Shown: one piece after another, positions 13,401 to 24,606 of the stretch
Numbering within the stretch: the first letter of the stretch is position 1
Layout of the letters: the number at the start of each line of letters is the position of its first letter
Origin: Strongyloides papillosus
Lineage: Eukaryota > Nematoda > Chromadorea > Rhabditida > Strongyloididae
Assembly: GCA_005656395.1 (NCBI GenBank)
Contig: SRSI01000077.1
Coordinates: 930,001-994,000 of the forward strand
Length of the DNA: 64,000 nt
Direction: 5' to 3'
Translations under genes and position numbers: made by a program
The notes under the pieces: model-generated
Told to the model about the DNA's origin: nothing
Databases searched by the model: none
The model's input: only the letters and a program-made list of their open reading frames with translations

Positions 13401-14712
13401 TTTGTAGTAAATAAATTTTATTATTATTTTTTACATTAACATGATAAAAAATTAAACAATCCCTAAGTATTAAGAAGATATATATATATAGTTGATTATA
13501 ATATATCATTTTTTAACTACTTATAAAAATTTATATTAACTTGTTTATCACATTTTATAAGACAAAAATTATGCAAATATAAATAAAAAGATTTATCTAA
13601 GACAAAAGTCTACATTCGAAATTTTTTAAAAACATTTTTAAAATTTGAAATATATTTTAAAAATGAAAGTATGAATTGTTTTTACGATACACATCCATAT
13701 ATGTCTTTTAATATTATTATTATGGTAGTTGTTATCAAAAATTCAATAAGATAAACTGGAAATATGAGAATAAAATTATTTTTAATCTTATTTACATAAT
13801 TTTATTTTGTCTAGATAGTGCTCTTAGACAATTATAAATTTAACAGTTTTATATAAAGTTTATATTGTTCATTACCATAGAAAAAATTCGGTTATGATAC
13901 ACAAAGCATTTAGAAAATTCTTAATAAATTTATTATCTATTTTTTTTTATAAAATCTTAAATATTTCCTTATATAAAAAAAACTTTATATACTCCTGATA
14001 AAAAATTTTTTTTCTTCTTGATGAAGTAAAAAATTATTATCTTTTTAACGTTCAGTAGAAAACATTTACAAACAAATACATAATCTTTAATCATTCTTGT
14101 GATAATAATACGGCTCTGTAACATAGAAATGACTAATATTATCTTTTATCTTGCACAACTTTTAATGGTCAGAAAAAGACATACCACTCCTTTTTAACAT
14201 ATGGATTTGATGTTAACGAAAATATCAAATCCCAAGATAGTGTAAAACATACATCTTATGCTTATACTCTGTTGCGCAGTAAAAGAAGATATGTTCTAGT
14301 AAATTCTTTTTTATCAAATATTACATTATCAAAAATAAAGAAAATTTACTATTCTGAAGTATTTCAAATAAATTATTTAACAGTTTTAGAAGGACAAAAC
14401 ATTGAGTTTATGTATATATATATTTATATTATTATTTATACACAATATTGAAAATTTTTTTTAATTTTTATACTTTCATACAATGATTTTGATTAGATTT
14501 AAACATATAAATTAATTTATAATATTAATCTCTAATTCCAGAACATAAAAAATTATACCATTTAAAGAAGATTAATTGGTATTCTTATAGGATTCTTCGT
14601 TTACGAAAGACGTCACAATTTTAAAAATAAAAACACTAATACAAGACTTAAATGTTTAACAAATTCTTCATTGAATCTCTGCCAACAATATTATTTTATT
14701 CCAATTTCTAAA
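7485..14712. other. Gene desert, AT-rich, no gene supported
   Basis: Over 7 kb was read on both strands without finding an exon chain, a tRNA-like B box or a CRISPR-like or satellite array. Only short chance ORFs occur, for example 11264-11449 on the minus strand. The one slightly less AT-rich patch, 14040-14330, contains a 9-base inverted repeat (14203-14211 with 14224-14232). The distal part should include the promoter of the RING gene. Large introns or long non-coding RNAs cannot be excluded. Confidence 0.55.
14203..14232. repeat. Short hairpin-forming inverted repeat
   Basis: GGATTTGAT and ATCAAATCC are perfect inverted arms around a 12-base loop, in a patch that is less AT-rich than the rest of the desert. 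A structured RNA or regulatory palindrome is possible, but no known ncRNA class was recognised. Confidence 0.25.
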
Positions 14713-16827
14713 ATGGCTTTTACCAAATTTGTTATTAAAGTTGCTGCTTATCTTTTTATTTTTTTTAAAGTTACCATTGAGGTGTGTTTTTTACAATTAT
14801 TTTTATTTGAAATTACTTGCTTAAAAATTCTTAATTACTTATTATTTCGGTAATTTATTGAAATATTTAGAAAATTAACACTAATTAAAATAATTTTTTA
14901 AATAAGTAAAAAAAATTAATGCGTTCTAAAAATTTCTTTAATTATTAATTATTTTTTATATTAAATACTAGCAACATTTTTATAAAACTCACTTTAATTA
15001 TAAAAATGTATAATTTAGCATGTATATATATTTCATTTATAGGAAATACTAACATGTGGCACTTCGTCATATCAAGTATCATATTTTCCAACGTTGCCTT
15101 TTGGTAAAATAAACTCTACAAGTGGAAATTTACAAAGTCCTGCTCCTCATTTTTATGTACCTGGAAAACATTACTATCAAAATATGACTTATTCTCTTAC
15201 ATCTAATAACTTATGTGAAGCAAATATAGATCCTCACAATACAAATAATAAAAAAATTATTAATGGGCAAAATAATGTCGTGACACTTTGTAATGATTGT
15301 TACACTTGCCCACAAAAATTGAGCAGAATTTATAATCTACTTCAGGAAGTAGCCAAGGAAAATAATATTAATTCACTACTTGTTGTAATTCCAAATATGA
15401 AAGAGTATAATTTTAATGTTCGAGGAGTTTCCGAAATAGCTATAACATTCGCTTTTACGTCAGAAAATATTAAAGATATATCTGTTTGTGAATTAACAGA
15501 CACAATTGAATCTGATGCATTAAGAAGTTTTTCCAAAACATCAGTTCTTTTTGTATCAATTTCTTTTATCATCTTAATGGTTATCTCATTAGCCTGGTTA
15601 GTATTTTATTATATTCAAAGATTTCGCTATGCACATGCTAAAGACAGATTACAAAGAAGATTATTCAATGCAGCTAAAAAAGCATTAACCAGGATACCAA
15701 CTAAACCAATAAAGCATGGGGACAAGGAAATGGAATCTGAATGTCCTATTTGTATTGATCCATATAATGCAGGTGATATTATTAGAATTTTACCTTGTGG
15801 TCATATTTATCATAAAACGTGCTCAGAAATATGGCTCCTTGAACATAGAACTTGTCCATTATGTAAAAGTGATATTCTTAAAGCCTTCGGTTATCATTTA
15901 ACAGTTGGTGGGAAGAAAAGGGGTAACACACAAATATCAAATTATCGAGGATCACATGGTACAAGAACTTTAGAAGAGCAGTCTCACACTTCTAGAAGAG
16001 ACAACAATCATTCAATTGCTGTAAGAGCCGGCTCAAATACATCAAGTGACAGTAGAACTTCTGGTGATAGAAATTCCCCATTATCTGATACCGTCATATA
16101 TCCATTTTCAGAAAGTAATGATATACAGGATCCATTTACATTCTTAAGTTCATCGTCACCACAATTAGTACAAGTAATCAATGCTAGTAACACAAAGAAT
16201 TTTCAACTAATTCCATTAGCTGTTCATATGGGAACCTCAACGTTCAAGAAAAAGATATCAAATGACTTAACTACAAAAGAATTTGAAGATAATTCAAAAA
16301 ATGTCCATACAGATGATAAAAATGTTGATGATTCAAAAAATATTAGACAAAATCTAGAATGTAAGAAACGAAAATCATTCAGTTTAACTGCTACAGATAT
16401 TGAGCCCAAATCAACACGTGGAAAATTTGTTAATTTAATTCATTGTCCAAATGAAAAACCTTCTTTTCGACTAATGTCAATAGATGGTGCTTCTACAACA
16501 ATTATGTCTTCTCCGGAATCATTTTCATCGAACAAAAATAAAAAAACAAATTTAGAAGGATCTCCGGTATCGTCAACATCCTCACTTATTTCCTCATCTC
16601 GACCAACTGCAACTATTAGAAGTACTAATACAGCTTCTTCTACATCAACATCATTAAATAATTCTGAAAATGATATTCTTAATATAATGCCTGGTTTTAT
16701 AAAGGAAACAACGCCTACTTCGTTAGTGGATGATGAATCACCAATGAATGATATTAGCAATATAACAGCAACAGTAATGGTTCATCATCCACCAAATCTT
16801 AATACTCAAAATAATGATTGTAAATAA
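14713..16827 (+). CDS. Goliath/GRAIL-type transmembrane RING-H2 ubiquitin ligase
   Basis: Exons 14713-14781 and 15043-16827 join in phase 0 (261-base intron) to give about 617 residues. Exon 1 encodes a signal peptide (MAFTKF followed by a hydrophobic run). A lumenal region of roughly 25-185 corresponds to the protease-associated domain of this family, although its conservation is weak. A transmembrane helix lies at about 191-214. The RING-H2 finger spans 257-297 with ligands C-x2-C-x14-C-x-H-x2-H-x2-C-x10-C-x2-C (CPIC ... CGH ... CPLC) and is followed by DILKAFGY, typical of Goliath/RNF130/RNF128. These PA-TM-RING ligases act on endosomal and membrane proteins. The long C-terminal tail (about 300 residues) is Ser/Thr/Asn-rich and probably disordered. 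The gene converges on the tetraspan gene with a gap of 112 bases. Confidence 0.88.
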
Positions 16828-16939
16828 TAAAGTAATTTGTAATACTTAACAAAAGGATTACTTTCAAACGGGAAAAAATTGTATAAAATTTTTTTATTTT
16901 TAAATAATAACAATCTTTTTATTAAAAAATTTTTTAAAA

Positions 16940-18013
16940 TCATACATTTGTAAAAACATTAAAAGTATTACCTTCATTTGTTTCAAAATTACAATAATAA
17001 TTCGTATTTTTAAAATTTTTATAGTAAGTATTATTAGATAATTCACTATTTTCTCTAGTAACAGGAGAAACAGATATTTTTCTGTTTGGTATTTTTTTAG
17101 AAACCATTCTTAAAAGACCTGGTACAATCTTTTGAATGTCATTTAAATTTCTGAAACGTCTCATGTACAAAACAACTTGACAATAAATACAAGCTTGAAA
17201 CGGTAGAAAGCTTAATGCCGATGTAAAGAAACCCCAATTATATTTAAAACTATATAAGGGCAATTCACCTGCTGCATTTGGCTTAATACGTGAAGACATC
17301 TCATCATCAACGATGCATACAACTTGTAAAACAGCAGCTGCAACAGATAACGATCCAACAGTTAAGAATATTGCTGATGTTAACGTTTTGAGAGATTTAT
17401 CAAAATAGCCATATATGCCTAATATTAAAGCTGTAATATTTAGAAAACAGCCAATTATATGCATTGTTGATGGTATAAATGCACGTTCTAAAAAATCATT
17501 TTAATATTTATGTAATGTAATTAAACTTACGCAATATCGCTATTGTCGCAGTACTATATTCACTCAATTCATCAGAATGAAAAGAACTGCTCCAATGGCA
17601 TTCTGTCTCAAAATAAAATGTTTCATTTTCATAAAAATATTCTGTTATATTTTCATTAAAAATATATTTCCTACATACATGGAAATATCCAGCATCAAAT
17701 TCGTATAATAGATTAATAATATCACCTTTTGAATCTTCCCTTTTAATTGGTTTTGGCTCAACAACATGAATCCAATTAGTATTCAACAATGGTAAACTAT
17801 TCATTATAATTGCTATTATAGCAACTATTACAAAAATTAATATAAGTACTCTATCGTTTAAACGGAAGTTTATTATTTTCTATAAAAATTTATGATATTA
17901 TATTAAAATTACAAACTGACCTTTGCTAAAAATCCAAGTTTTATGTTTTTATTTTTTTTACCAAAATCAAAACCATCTTGAGCATGAAGTAAGTTTATTG
18001 GTAAATCCATCAT
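16940..18013 (-). CDS. Tetraspan membrane protein, possibly Clc-like/claudin-related
   Basis: Three exons on the minus strand, 18013-17921, 17879-17531 and 17487-16940, join in phase to about 329 residues. Introns are 41 and 43 bases. Four hydrophobic segments are seen: one near residues 40-62, then a roughly 85-residue extracellular loop with Cys and a glycosylation-prone Asn-x-Thr stretch, then three more segments (HIIGCFLNITALIL, LTSAIFLTVGSLSVAAAV, WGFFTSALSFLPFQACIYC). The cytoplasmic tail has about 90 residues. A large first loop followed by three closely spaced helices is the layout of nematode Clc-like (claudin-related) proteins, but the claudin W-GLW-C-C motif is not clear, so the family is tentative. 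The start has two adjacent ATG codons; the first is used here. Confidence 0.65.
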
Positions 18014-19253
18014 TTAGATGTATAAGAATAAAAATTCAATTTTACGTTATCTTTCAAACAGTTTAAACGAAAGATATATATATTTGCAAGCATTATATCT
18101 ATTTATAATATTAAAGTTTCCTCTTTAAAACTTCGGTAATCTTATTATTTCTTTAAATGATATTACTCTTTTAAAAATATTAAATTTTTTTAAAAAGAAG
18201 ATATGTAAAAGCTATTTGCTTGGAAAAATTTAAAAAGCGGTCAAGTGATACTTTACTTACGTTAAAAAACAACACTGGAAAAACAAAAGTTACTCATGTA
18301 AATATAATAAATATGACTCTATATACTGTATTCTTAAAAAAATTATTTTTACTAATTTGAAGGAATATAATGTAATACAAATATTAAAAAAACCAGATAT
18401 TTTTTAGAATTTTTAAAATCATTATATTTCTACATCTAAATTAAATTAAAAAATTGCAATCATTAAAATTTTACACATTTAATAAAAATTATTTCCTTTT
18501 AAACAGAATGATAAAAACTATAATTCAACAAATTTTTTCCTGATTACTCACTGATAAACAAAAGTATATTAATAATTAATATTTGAATATAATTTTATTT
18601 TCTTTCAAATTAATTATATAAAAATTCTTTAAAACAATTGCAAATGTAGTTATCTAAATACGTTTATTTAAAATTTATTCATTTAGAAAATGTTTTACAT
18701 GTTACTTTAATTAAATTTTATGACAATAAATTTTATGATTACATGGAAATATAGTTAATAACTTTGTATAATAACTATTGTTATCTATTTTCTTTCCGAA
18801 ATTAAATTTTATATATTATTATAACATTTGTGATATATAAAAAAATACATTTTCTTCACAAATACAAATTTCCACCATTTTAAGTCATTAACGTGAACAA
18901 CGAAAATGAAATTACATGAATTTCTGAAGAAATAAATTCATTGAATTTAAAAAAAGGTGTACTTTTAAAATTATATGTGATGTTCCATATGATCTTTGCG
19001 ATAAACCTAAATTTCACAAACGTTTTTACATAAAAAAAAATTAAATGTTTATCATTAACAACTTAATCGACTCCCGCTATAAACAAACATTAATTCACAA
19101 AAAATGCGTAGTCTTGTAACGAATGTTTGCGTATATATGTTCCCAAGGACATATTTTTTCAAAGATATATTTTTAAACTTGTAGTTTTCAATATTTCCAC
19201 TAATTTTTTTCCAATCATTTATAACTTTATTTATTTCTTTTAGATAATTTAAA
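18014..19253. other. Divergent promoter region, nothing else recognised
   Basis: This 1.2-kb AT-rich interval separates two divergently transcribed genes. A TTTCTTTTAG acceptor ends about ten bases before the NSUN1 start codon, consistent with trans-splicing of that mRNA. No small ORF with coding character was seen. Confidence 0.5.
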
Positions 19254-21608
19254 ATGGTTAGTACGAGAAGCAGAAAACGTAATCACACTGATGCTTCACC
19301 ATTAGTTAGTGTTGATTATAGTAAAAACCCTGAAAAAGTGGCAAAGAAAAAGATTATTGACTCCGGAGAAACCCCTATTCGTAGAAAGACGCCTATAAAG
19401 AAGGCGAAGAAATCTCCTAGTGGAGCATTAGTTAAAAGCAATTTATCAAGACCCAATAAGTTAGGAACACCTCAGGCTAATGTTACACCAAAACTTATTT
19501 CAAACGGAACTAGTAGAAACAGCAATGTTTCCCTCAGTGCACAAGTTGAAAGGTCAAAATTGACATTAAAAGGCAAAAAAAGTCCAAAACAGAAAATTGT
19601 ACAATCAGCTGACAGATCTATAATTTTAAAATCAAATCAAACTTTAGTTGACCCAAAAAAAGTTTCTCCAAATGAAGTTTCTGAGGGGAGAAAAAATTCT
19701 ACATCTTCAGGAGTACATAATGAAATGAAAATTTCACAAAAAACAAAAAATCCTAATGTTGGTAGATTATCTACAATTTCAAATGATTCAAAAAAGTCTA
19801 CACCAAAAGGAACAGTTAAGGTAATTAAAGACGTTATAAATACATCCACACCAAAAAAAGAAACACCTAAGGAATTTTCAATGAAAAAAAAAGATGGAAC
19901 ACCTAAAATTACGCCAAAACATTCCGGGAAAAGCACATTGCAGAGAATTTCAGATGCAAATCAGAAACCTGTTGTAGAAACTATTTCTGAAAAGTTAAAT
20001 GATACTGTTATAATCGATAGAAAGGCAGATGGTGGGAAAAGTACACCTTCTATTAAAAAAACAAATAATATTAAAAAGAAAGTAGTATTGAAAAAAGTAA
20101 AGAAATCTGATAAAAATATTACTAAAATTGTTGAAGATAAAGTTAACGTTGACAATATTTCTACTGACGAATCTTCAAAAACAAAAAATATGTCACAGAA
20201 GTTGAGGAAATTAAGAAAAAGAAAAGCTAAGTTGGAGCGAAAAATATCTGCAAAAAAAAGTCGTATAGGACAAAGTAGTGGTATTTTGAATGGAGATAAT
20301 TCTGATGGTGATGATGATGAGAAGCTTCCCATTGAATTGGCAAACGAGGAACTTGAAGCTGAACAAAAAGATGAATTTAAAATGACACGCAAAGAAGCTT
20401 TATCCAACGTAGAAGGTTTTGTTTTACCATCAAATGAGGAAATAGAAAAAGAATGCTATCCAGGTCAATTACCAAATCTTCTCCGAGAAAGGTTGGCTGG
20501 CATTTGCAGCGTTTTAGGTGGTAAATTCAATGAAACATGTACCGATGGAAGGCCAAGACATGACTATACTGATGCATTTGAGAAGTATGTTGCTTGTTTG
20601 TATGGATATAATTCATGTTTAACCTCAAGATTCTTTTCAATTTATCCAAATCCTGACGAATGTATTAACTTTATGGAAGCTAATGACAATCACCGTCCAT
20701 GTTCTATTCGTACAAATACACTGAAAACAAAAAAAAGTACTTTAAAACAACAATTAAGTAATCGTGGAGTCAATTGTATTGGTGCAGAAGATTGGAACAA
20801 AACGGCTATGGTTATCTCTGATTCAAATGTACCTATCGGAGCTACTCTAGAATATCTATCCGGACAGTACTTTATTCAAGGTATTGCTTCTATGCTTCCA
20901 GTTAGTGCCTTAAATCCACAACCTAATGAAAAAGTTCTGGATATGTGTTCTGCTCCTGGTGGTAAGACAACACACATAGCAAGTTTAATGAAAAATACTG
21001 GTGTTTTGATTGCTAATGATATATCTAAAGATCGTTTACCTTCAGTTATTGGTAATGTTCATCGTTGTGGAGTTACAAATGTTGCTGTAACAAATTTAAA
21101 TGCATGTCTGTTTCCAAAAATGTTTAAGCAATATTTTGATCGTATACTTTTGGATGCTCCCTGTTCTGGTACAGGTGTTATTTGGAAGGATGAACGTGTT
21201 AAACATCTAAGAACTACTGAAAATATCAATCATCTACGTTCTATCCAGAGAAATCTACTACTTGCAGCTATTGATAGTTGTAATGCTAGTTCTAAAAGTG
21301 GAGGATATGTAGTTTATTCTACTTGTTCTGTTTTGATCGAAGAAAATGAATCAGTTGTTGATTTTGCGCTTAAGAAACGCAATGTTATACTTGTTCCAAC
21401 AGGCATTGAAGCTGGTGATGATGGGTTTACCAAGCATAGACAGCACCGTTTTGATCCATCATTAGCATTGTGTAAACGATTTACACCACATAAAAATAAT
21501 GTCGATGGATTCTTTATTGCTAAATTTAAGAAAATTTCAAATGACAAGGATGGTACAGATTTGGGTATCGTTGAATATGTTAATGAGGAGAAACCCTCTC
21601 AAGAGTGA
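19254..21608 (+). CDS. nsun-1: NOP2/NSUN1 25S/28S rRNA m5C methyltransferase
   Basis: Single-exon gene of 784 residues. NOP2/NSUN1 is a nucleolar SAM-dependent enzyme that makes a conserved 5-methylcytosine in large-subunit rRNA and is needed for 60S assembly. The first 360 residues are a Lys/Ser/Thr-rich, low-complexity nucleolar-type extension with recurrent TPK/SPK motifs. The catalytic half carries the RsmB/Nop2 fold: the SAM-binding loop DMCSAPGGKTTH, the DAPCSGTG motif with Cys637 (release cysteine), and STCSV with Cys691 (catalytic nucleophile). HRPCSIRTNTLK and DDGFTKHRQHRFDPS are further NSUN1-type blocks. Length and order match animal NOP2 orthologues. The lack of introns across 2.3 kb is unusual beside its neighbours. 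The ATG follows a trans-splice-like acceptor closely. Confidence 0.95.
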   Translation: MVSTRSRKRNHTDASPLVSVDYSKNPEKVAKKKIIDSGETPIRRKTPIKKAKKSPSGALVKSNLSRPNKLGTPQANVTPKLISNGTSRNSNVSLSAQVERSKLTLKGKKSPKQKIVQSADRSIILKSNQTLVDPKKVSPNEVSEGRKNSTSSGVHNEMKISQKTKNPNVGRLSTISNDSKKSTPKGTVKVIKDVINTSTPKKETPKEFSMKKKDGTPKITPKHSGKSTLQRISDANQKPVVETISEKLNDTVIIDRKADGGKSTPSIKKTNNIKKKVVLKKVKKSDKNITKIVEDKVNVDNISTDESSKTKNMSQKLRKLRKRKAKLERKISAKKSRIGQSSGILNGDNSDGDDDEKLPIELANEELEAEQKDEFKMTRKEALSNVEGFVLPSNEEIEKECYPGQLPNLLRERLAGICSVLGGKFNETCTDGRPRHDYTDAFEKYVACLYGYNSCLTSRFFSIYPNPDECINFMEANDNHRPCSIRTNTLKTKKSTLKQQLSNRGVNCIGAEDWNKTAMVISDSNVPIGATLEYLSGQYFIQGIASMLPVSALNPQPNEKVLDMCSAPGGKTTHIASLMKNTGVLIANDISKDRLPSVIGNVHRCGVTNVAVTNLNACLFPKMFKQYFDRILLDAPCSGTGVIWKDERVKHLRTTENINHLRSIQRNLLLAAIDSCNASSKSGGYVVYSTCSVLIEENESVVDFALKKRNVILVPTGIEAGDDGFTKHRQHRFDPSLALCKRFTPHKNNVDGFFIAKFKKISNDKDGTDLGIVEYVNEEKPSQE

Positions 21609-22086
21609 TTTTTTACTGTTATTTTATGATTATTTCTGTTTTATTGTTATTGTTTTTATTATACGTATTGTTACTTAATGATTTCATTATTTTTTTTGTA
21701 GAATAAACTAATTTTTTTCAGTGTAAACATATTTCTTTCGTTGGAAAATGTATGGTTTGTAAGGCATATCCAACTTTTAGAAAGTAGAAAGGTTGAATTT
21801 TAATTCTTAAAATATATACGTTAAGTTTCAAATATTCGTTCCCATTTTCTTTATAATACATATATTAATTAATTTTTGTTTAATAGTGATGGAATAGAAC
21901 GTCGTATAAAAATTTTTTGTATCTAAATAAATTCACTGTTACAATCGCTTTTTCTAGAAAACTTAAATAAGAAGAAAAATTGAATTTATTTACACCATAA
22001 TGGCAACATTAAGAGCACATTGAACATTCATAAAATTGAACTAATTACAGATAAATTTTCAAATTTGATTCATTTTGGTATTCTTA
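21609..22086. other. 3' UTR/intergenic, nothing recognised
   Basis: AT-rich spacer downstream of the NSUN1 stop with no coding signal. Confidence 0.5.
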
Positions 22087-22269
22087 TTAAGAGTTCTTCT
22101 TTAATTGTCCATGGGTATCCATTATTAATTCTCTATTAAAAAAAGCAAGGACAGATTTATTTGATTTCTCAATTGTTTTTTTTAAAGCTTTATTGGAAAA
22201 ACAAAGTTCAAAAACCCCGCTTTGAATTGGAAAAACAAATTCAACTTCTATATCTTTCTTAAAAATCAT
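22087..22269 (-). CDS. Small hypothetical protein downstream of NDUFB5
   Basis: A 60-residue frame (starts MIFKKDIEVEF, ends GQLKKNS) with balanced amino-acid use and higher GC than the surrounding spacer. On the minus strand the sequence just before the ATG is AATTTGAATTTAG, a good nematode splice acceptor, so the exon could be trans-spliced or be the last exon of a longer gene. It lies about 260 bases downstream of the NDUFB5 stop on the same strand, a distance compatible with a short operon. No domain was recognised and a chance ORF remains possible. Confidence 0.35.
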   Translation of the reverse strand: MIFKKDIEVEFVFPIQSGVFELCFSNKALKKTIEKSNKSVLAFFNRELIMDTHGQLKKNS

Positions 22270-22530
22270 ATACTAAATTCAAATTTAACGCCTTCACCAA
22301 AATATACTAGCGACACTTTGACTACAGAATATTTTTTATAATAAAAGCGGAATTATTAACTAGTTAAGATTATCCAAGACATTAAAAACAAAACAGAAAA
22401 ACTTAACTTCAAAATATAAAAAGTAATCCATAATAAACGATATAGAGTAAAATTGAAATAACCTTTTAAAAAACTAAAATTTATTTAAAATATTAACGTT
22501 TCAAAAAATCCTACAACGTCTCTAATCATT

Positions 22531-23146
22531 CTAAATAGCATACCTTCCATGCTGTTCATACTGAGTATTCTGTCTAACAGCTTGCCATCTTGCATAATCA
22601 ATCCATTTGGAAGAAACAGGTTGATAAGTCCATGCCTTATAGTCAAATCTTTCACCTTCCAAATGTCTAACACGTTCTTGTTGACGTCTCCACAATGCCA
22701 GTGTTTGTTGTCGTTCATAGTATGCCAAATTTCTTTCATGATGTTCCATATCTGAAATACCAAAGTATTTTGCCCACCATTGTCTCATAGGTGTTCTTTC
22801 ATATTGCCAATAATGAGGAACCTCCCCTTCTGGTATGTCTCTTAATTCACAATTTCCATACTTAATATGATTATAAGCAACAATTAAAAAGAATGGTAGA
22901 GCACCAATACCAATAAAGTAAAAATGAATTGCATCTTTAATACGGTTGATGACAAGTTCTCCTGGTCTACGAACAAATAAATGAGCATGAGAGAAACGAA
23001 TTGAGGATGCTGAAAGACAAAGAAATTTAGAAAATATAAAAATATTTATGGAAAGACCTACTTTGTACTTCGTTTGGTCTTACAAGAGCCAAATGCTTTC
23101 TAAGTAAGGGCAAAGCATTCAACGAAACCTTACTTAAGACTGCCAT
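22531..23146 (-). CDS. NDUFB5: Mitochondrial complex I subunit NDUFB5 (SGDH)
   Basis: Exons 23146-23062 and 23009-22531 on the minus strand join in phase to 187 residues, close to the size of animal NDUFB5. The N terminus (MAVLSKVSLNALPLLRKHLAL) is a basic amphipathic mitochondrial presequence. One transmembrane helix follows near residues 55-75 (FYFIGIGALPFFLIVAYN). The C-terminal region is rich in Trp, Tyr and Arg (RQWWAKYFGISD, ERQQTLALWRRQQERVRHLEG), as in this accessory membrane-arm subunit of NADH:ubiquinone oxidoreductase. It is a structural subunit with no catalytic residues. A donor GTAGGT was preferred to a site 4 bases downstream because only it keeps the phase. Confidence 0.8.
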
Positions 23147-23982
23147 TACTGGTACCCTAGAAGCAATAAATATTTACAGTACTATTCACAAACAATACCT
23201 TCTGAATGAACAGGCCTGTCAAAATTTCCAAAAGGTATATGATATTCCAATGTTTACATATTTTATTAAACGAGAGAAAAAAGTAATATGTCAATGTAAC
23301 TTAAATCTCATGTAGAGTTCAAGTTGTAATTTCGTCTTAATTCTTCTGTATTCTGGACGAACGACAATGAAGTTCAATAGTAATTCCCCAAAATGACAAC
23401 TTATACCGAACAGAAAGTTAACGGAAAAATAGGGAAAATTAATATTAAATTTTATGGAGAATGGTCGTAATAGAGTTGGCACAGCTTTTGGAAAATGATT
23501 GTTTACTTCTTAGTACCATGAACACTTTATTTAACGGTAGTATACAAAAATTAACCAGGGTACTTTCCTGTTGGATACTCCAACATAGCGACTTATGACG
23601 ATTATTAATACTACTATATCATTGTTTAGTTTATGGAGGCCATCATCTAAAGCCATTTTTGTGAAATTAAAAGTGGAAAAAATTACTTTTTAAATAGATA
23701 ATCATAGTTGTTATTGACTTTATTTACAATGGATGAGGTACACTTTTCCTCTTTATCTTTTACTCAGGAAATGATAATGTGATATTTATTTAGGCGCAAT
23801 TTTTCAAATTGTAATAACCTATTAACCTTAAGAAATTCAATGTACCTTCTCCATCATTTGAAATCTAGATACTTCTAGAATTGAATCAATCAAAAGCGAT
23901 TGTAAATATAAAACACAATCTCACATTACGATTATGGTTCCATTCGACCTATGTTCTGCTCTAAGATTACCACAACAACTTC

Positions 23983-23997
23983 CTTATCAGTGATAAG
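23983..23997. promoter_or_regulatory. Palindromic pair of TGATAA sites
   Basis: CTTATCAGTGATAAG is two extended GATA sites back to back (TTATCA-G-TGATAA), flanked by a partial CTTC/GGAAG stem. It lies between divergent genes, about 840 bases from the NDUFB5 start and 730 from the dnj-13 start. In C. elegans such sites bind intestinal GATA factors; function here is inferred. Confidence 0.35.
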
Positions 23998-24141
23998 ATG
24001 GAAGATATCTTTCTTCTTAGTTTTTTTAAATCCAACAGTAAAAGTATACACTATTAATTAATATAAAAAAAGACAATATCTAACAATTCCAAAAAATTAT
24101 ATTTTAGGAGAGGAAGTAACGAAAATGCATTTTATCATCTC

Positions 24142-24405
24142 CTACTTCTGTCCTTCTTCTGATTCCACCATTGCTGCGAAAAGGCCTGTACGAATTTCGG
24201 AACCAAAGGAAAAGTTATAAAACGATGTTGGAGATAGAAGGCTAAAAAATTGATATCTACTTCTTGACAGAAAACAATCATTTGTAGCAATTTTTAAAAA
24301 TAAAATCTTACTAGAAACTTCAAAATTTCTCAAAAAAATAAAAAATGAATTATAGAAAAAAATCCGACCAGCTGAAATTGACTGTTTCCCGCCAACGTTG
24401 GTCAT
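24142..24405 (-). CDS. Possible small gene, unassigned
   Basis: An uninterrupted minus-strand frame of 87 residues begins with ATG at 24405 (MTNVGGKQSISAGR). An internal GTAAG donor (in the SSK codons) and a TTTTTTAG acceptor would alternatively give a roughly 66-residue protein ending QQWWNQKKDRSRR. Both versions have plausible residue composition and the region is GC-richer than other spacers, but no family was recognised and no upstream signal decides. It is divergent from dnj-13, whose heat-shock elements would lie between them. Confidence 0.22.
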   Translation of the reverse strand: MTNVGGKQSISAGRIFFYNSFFIFLRNFEVSSKILFLKIATNDCFLSRSRYQFFSLLSPTSFYNFSFGSEIRTGLFAAMVESEEGQK

Positions 24406-24514
24406 ATTTGGTAGATTAATTGGCGATACTGATCAACATAACTACGGCATCGCTTGTAAATAGTGCGTTGCTGTTACGTTAAACTATGTTATTTCTTTCG
24501 TGTTTATGAGCAAC

Positions 24515-24527
24515 TTCTGGAATTTTC
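24515..24527. promoter_or_regulatory. Perfect heat-shock element (TTCnnGAAnnTTC)
   Basis: TTCTGGAATTTTC has three correctly spaced, alternating HSF1 pentamers (TTC-tg-GAA-tt-TTC). It is about 205 bases upstream of the DnaJ start codon, and a second perfect element lies nearer. HSF1 control of class B DnaJ genes is well established in animals. Confidence 0.75.
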
Positions 24528-24606
24528 CAGTCAAATAGCGCTCGGTGTTATTTACAAACAACAGATACATCTTACCAATGTTGCTTCAAGTTCTTCAAAA
24601 GTTGTA

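Noticed and set aside
16440..16760. 106-residue minus ORF over the RING tail
   Set aside because: Shadow of the Ser/Thr-rich tail of the ubiquitin ligase read in antisense.
22485..22763. 92-residue minus ORF overlapping NDUFB5
   Set aside because: Out-of-frame with the NDUFB5 reading, which has family support.
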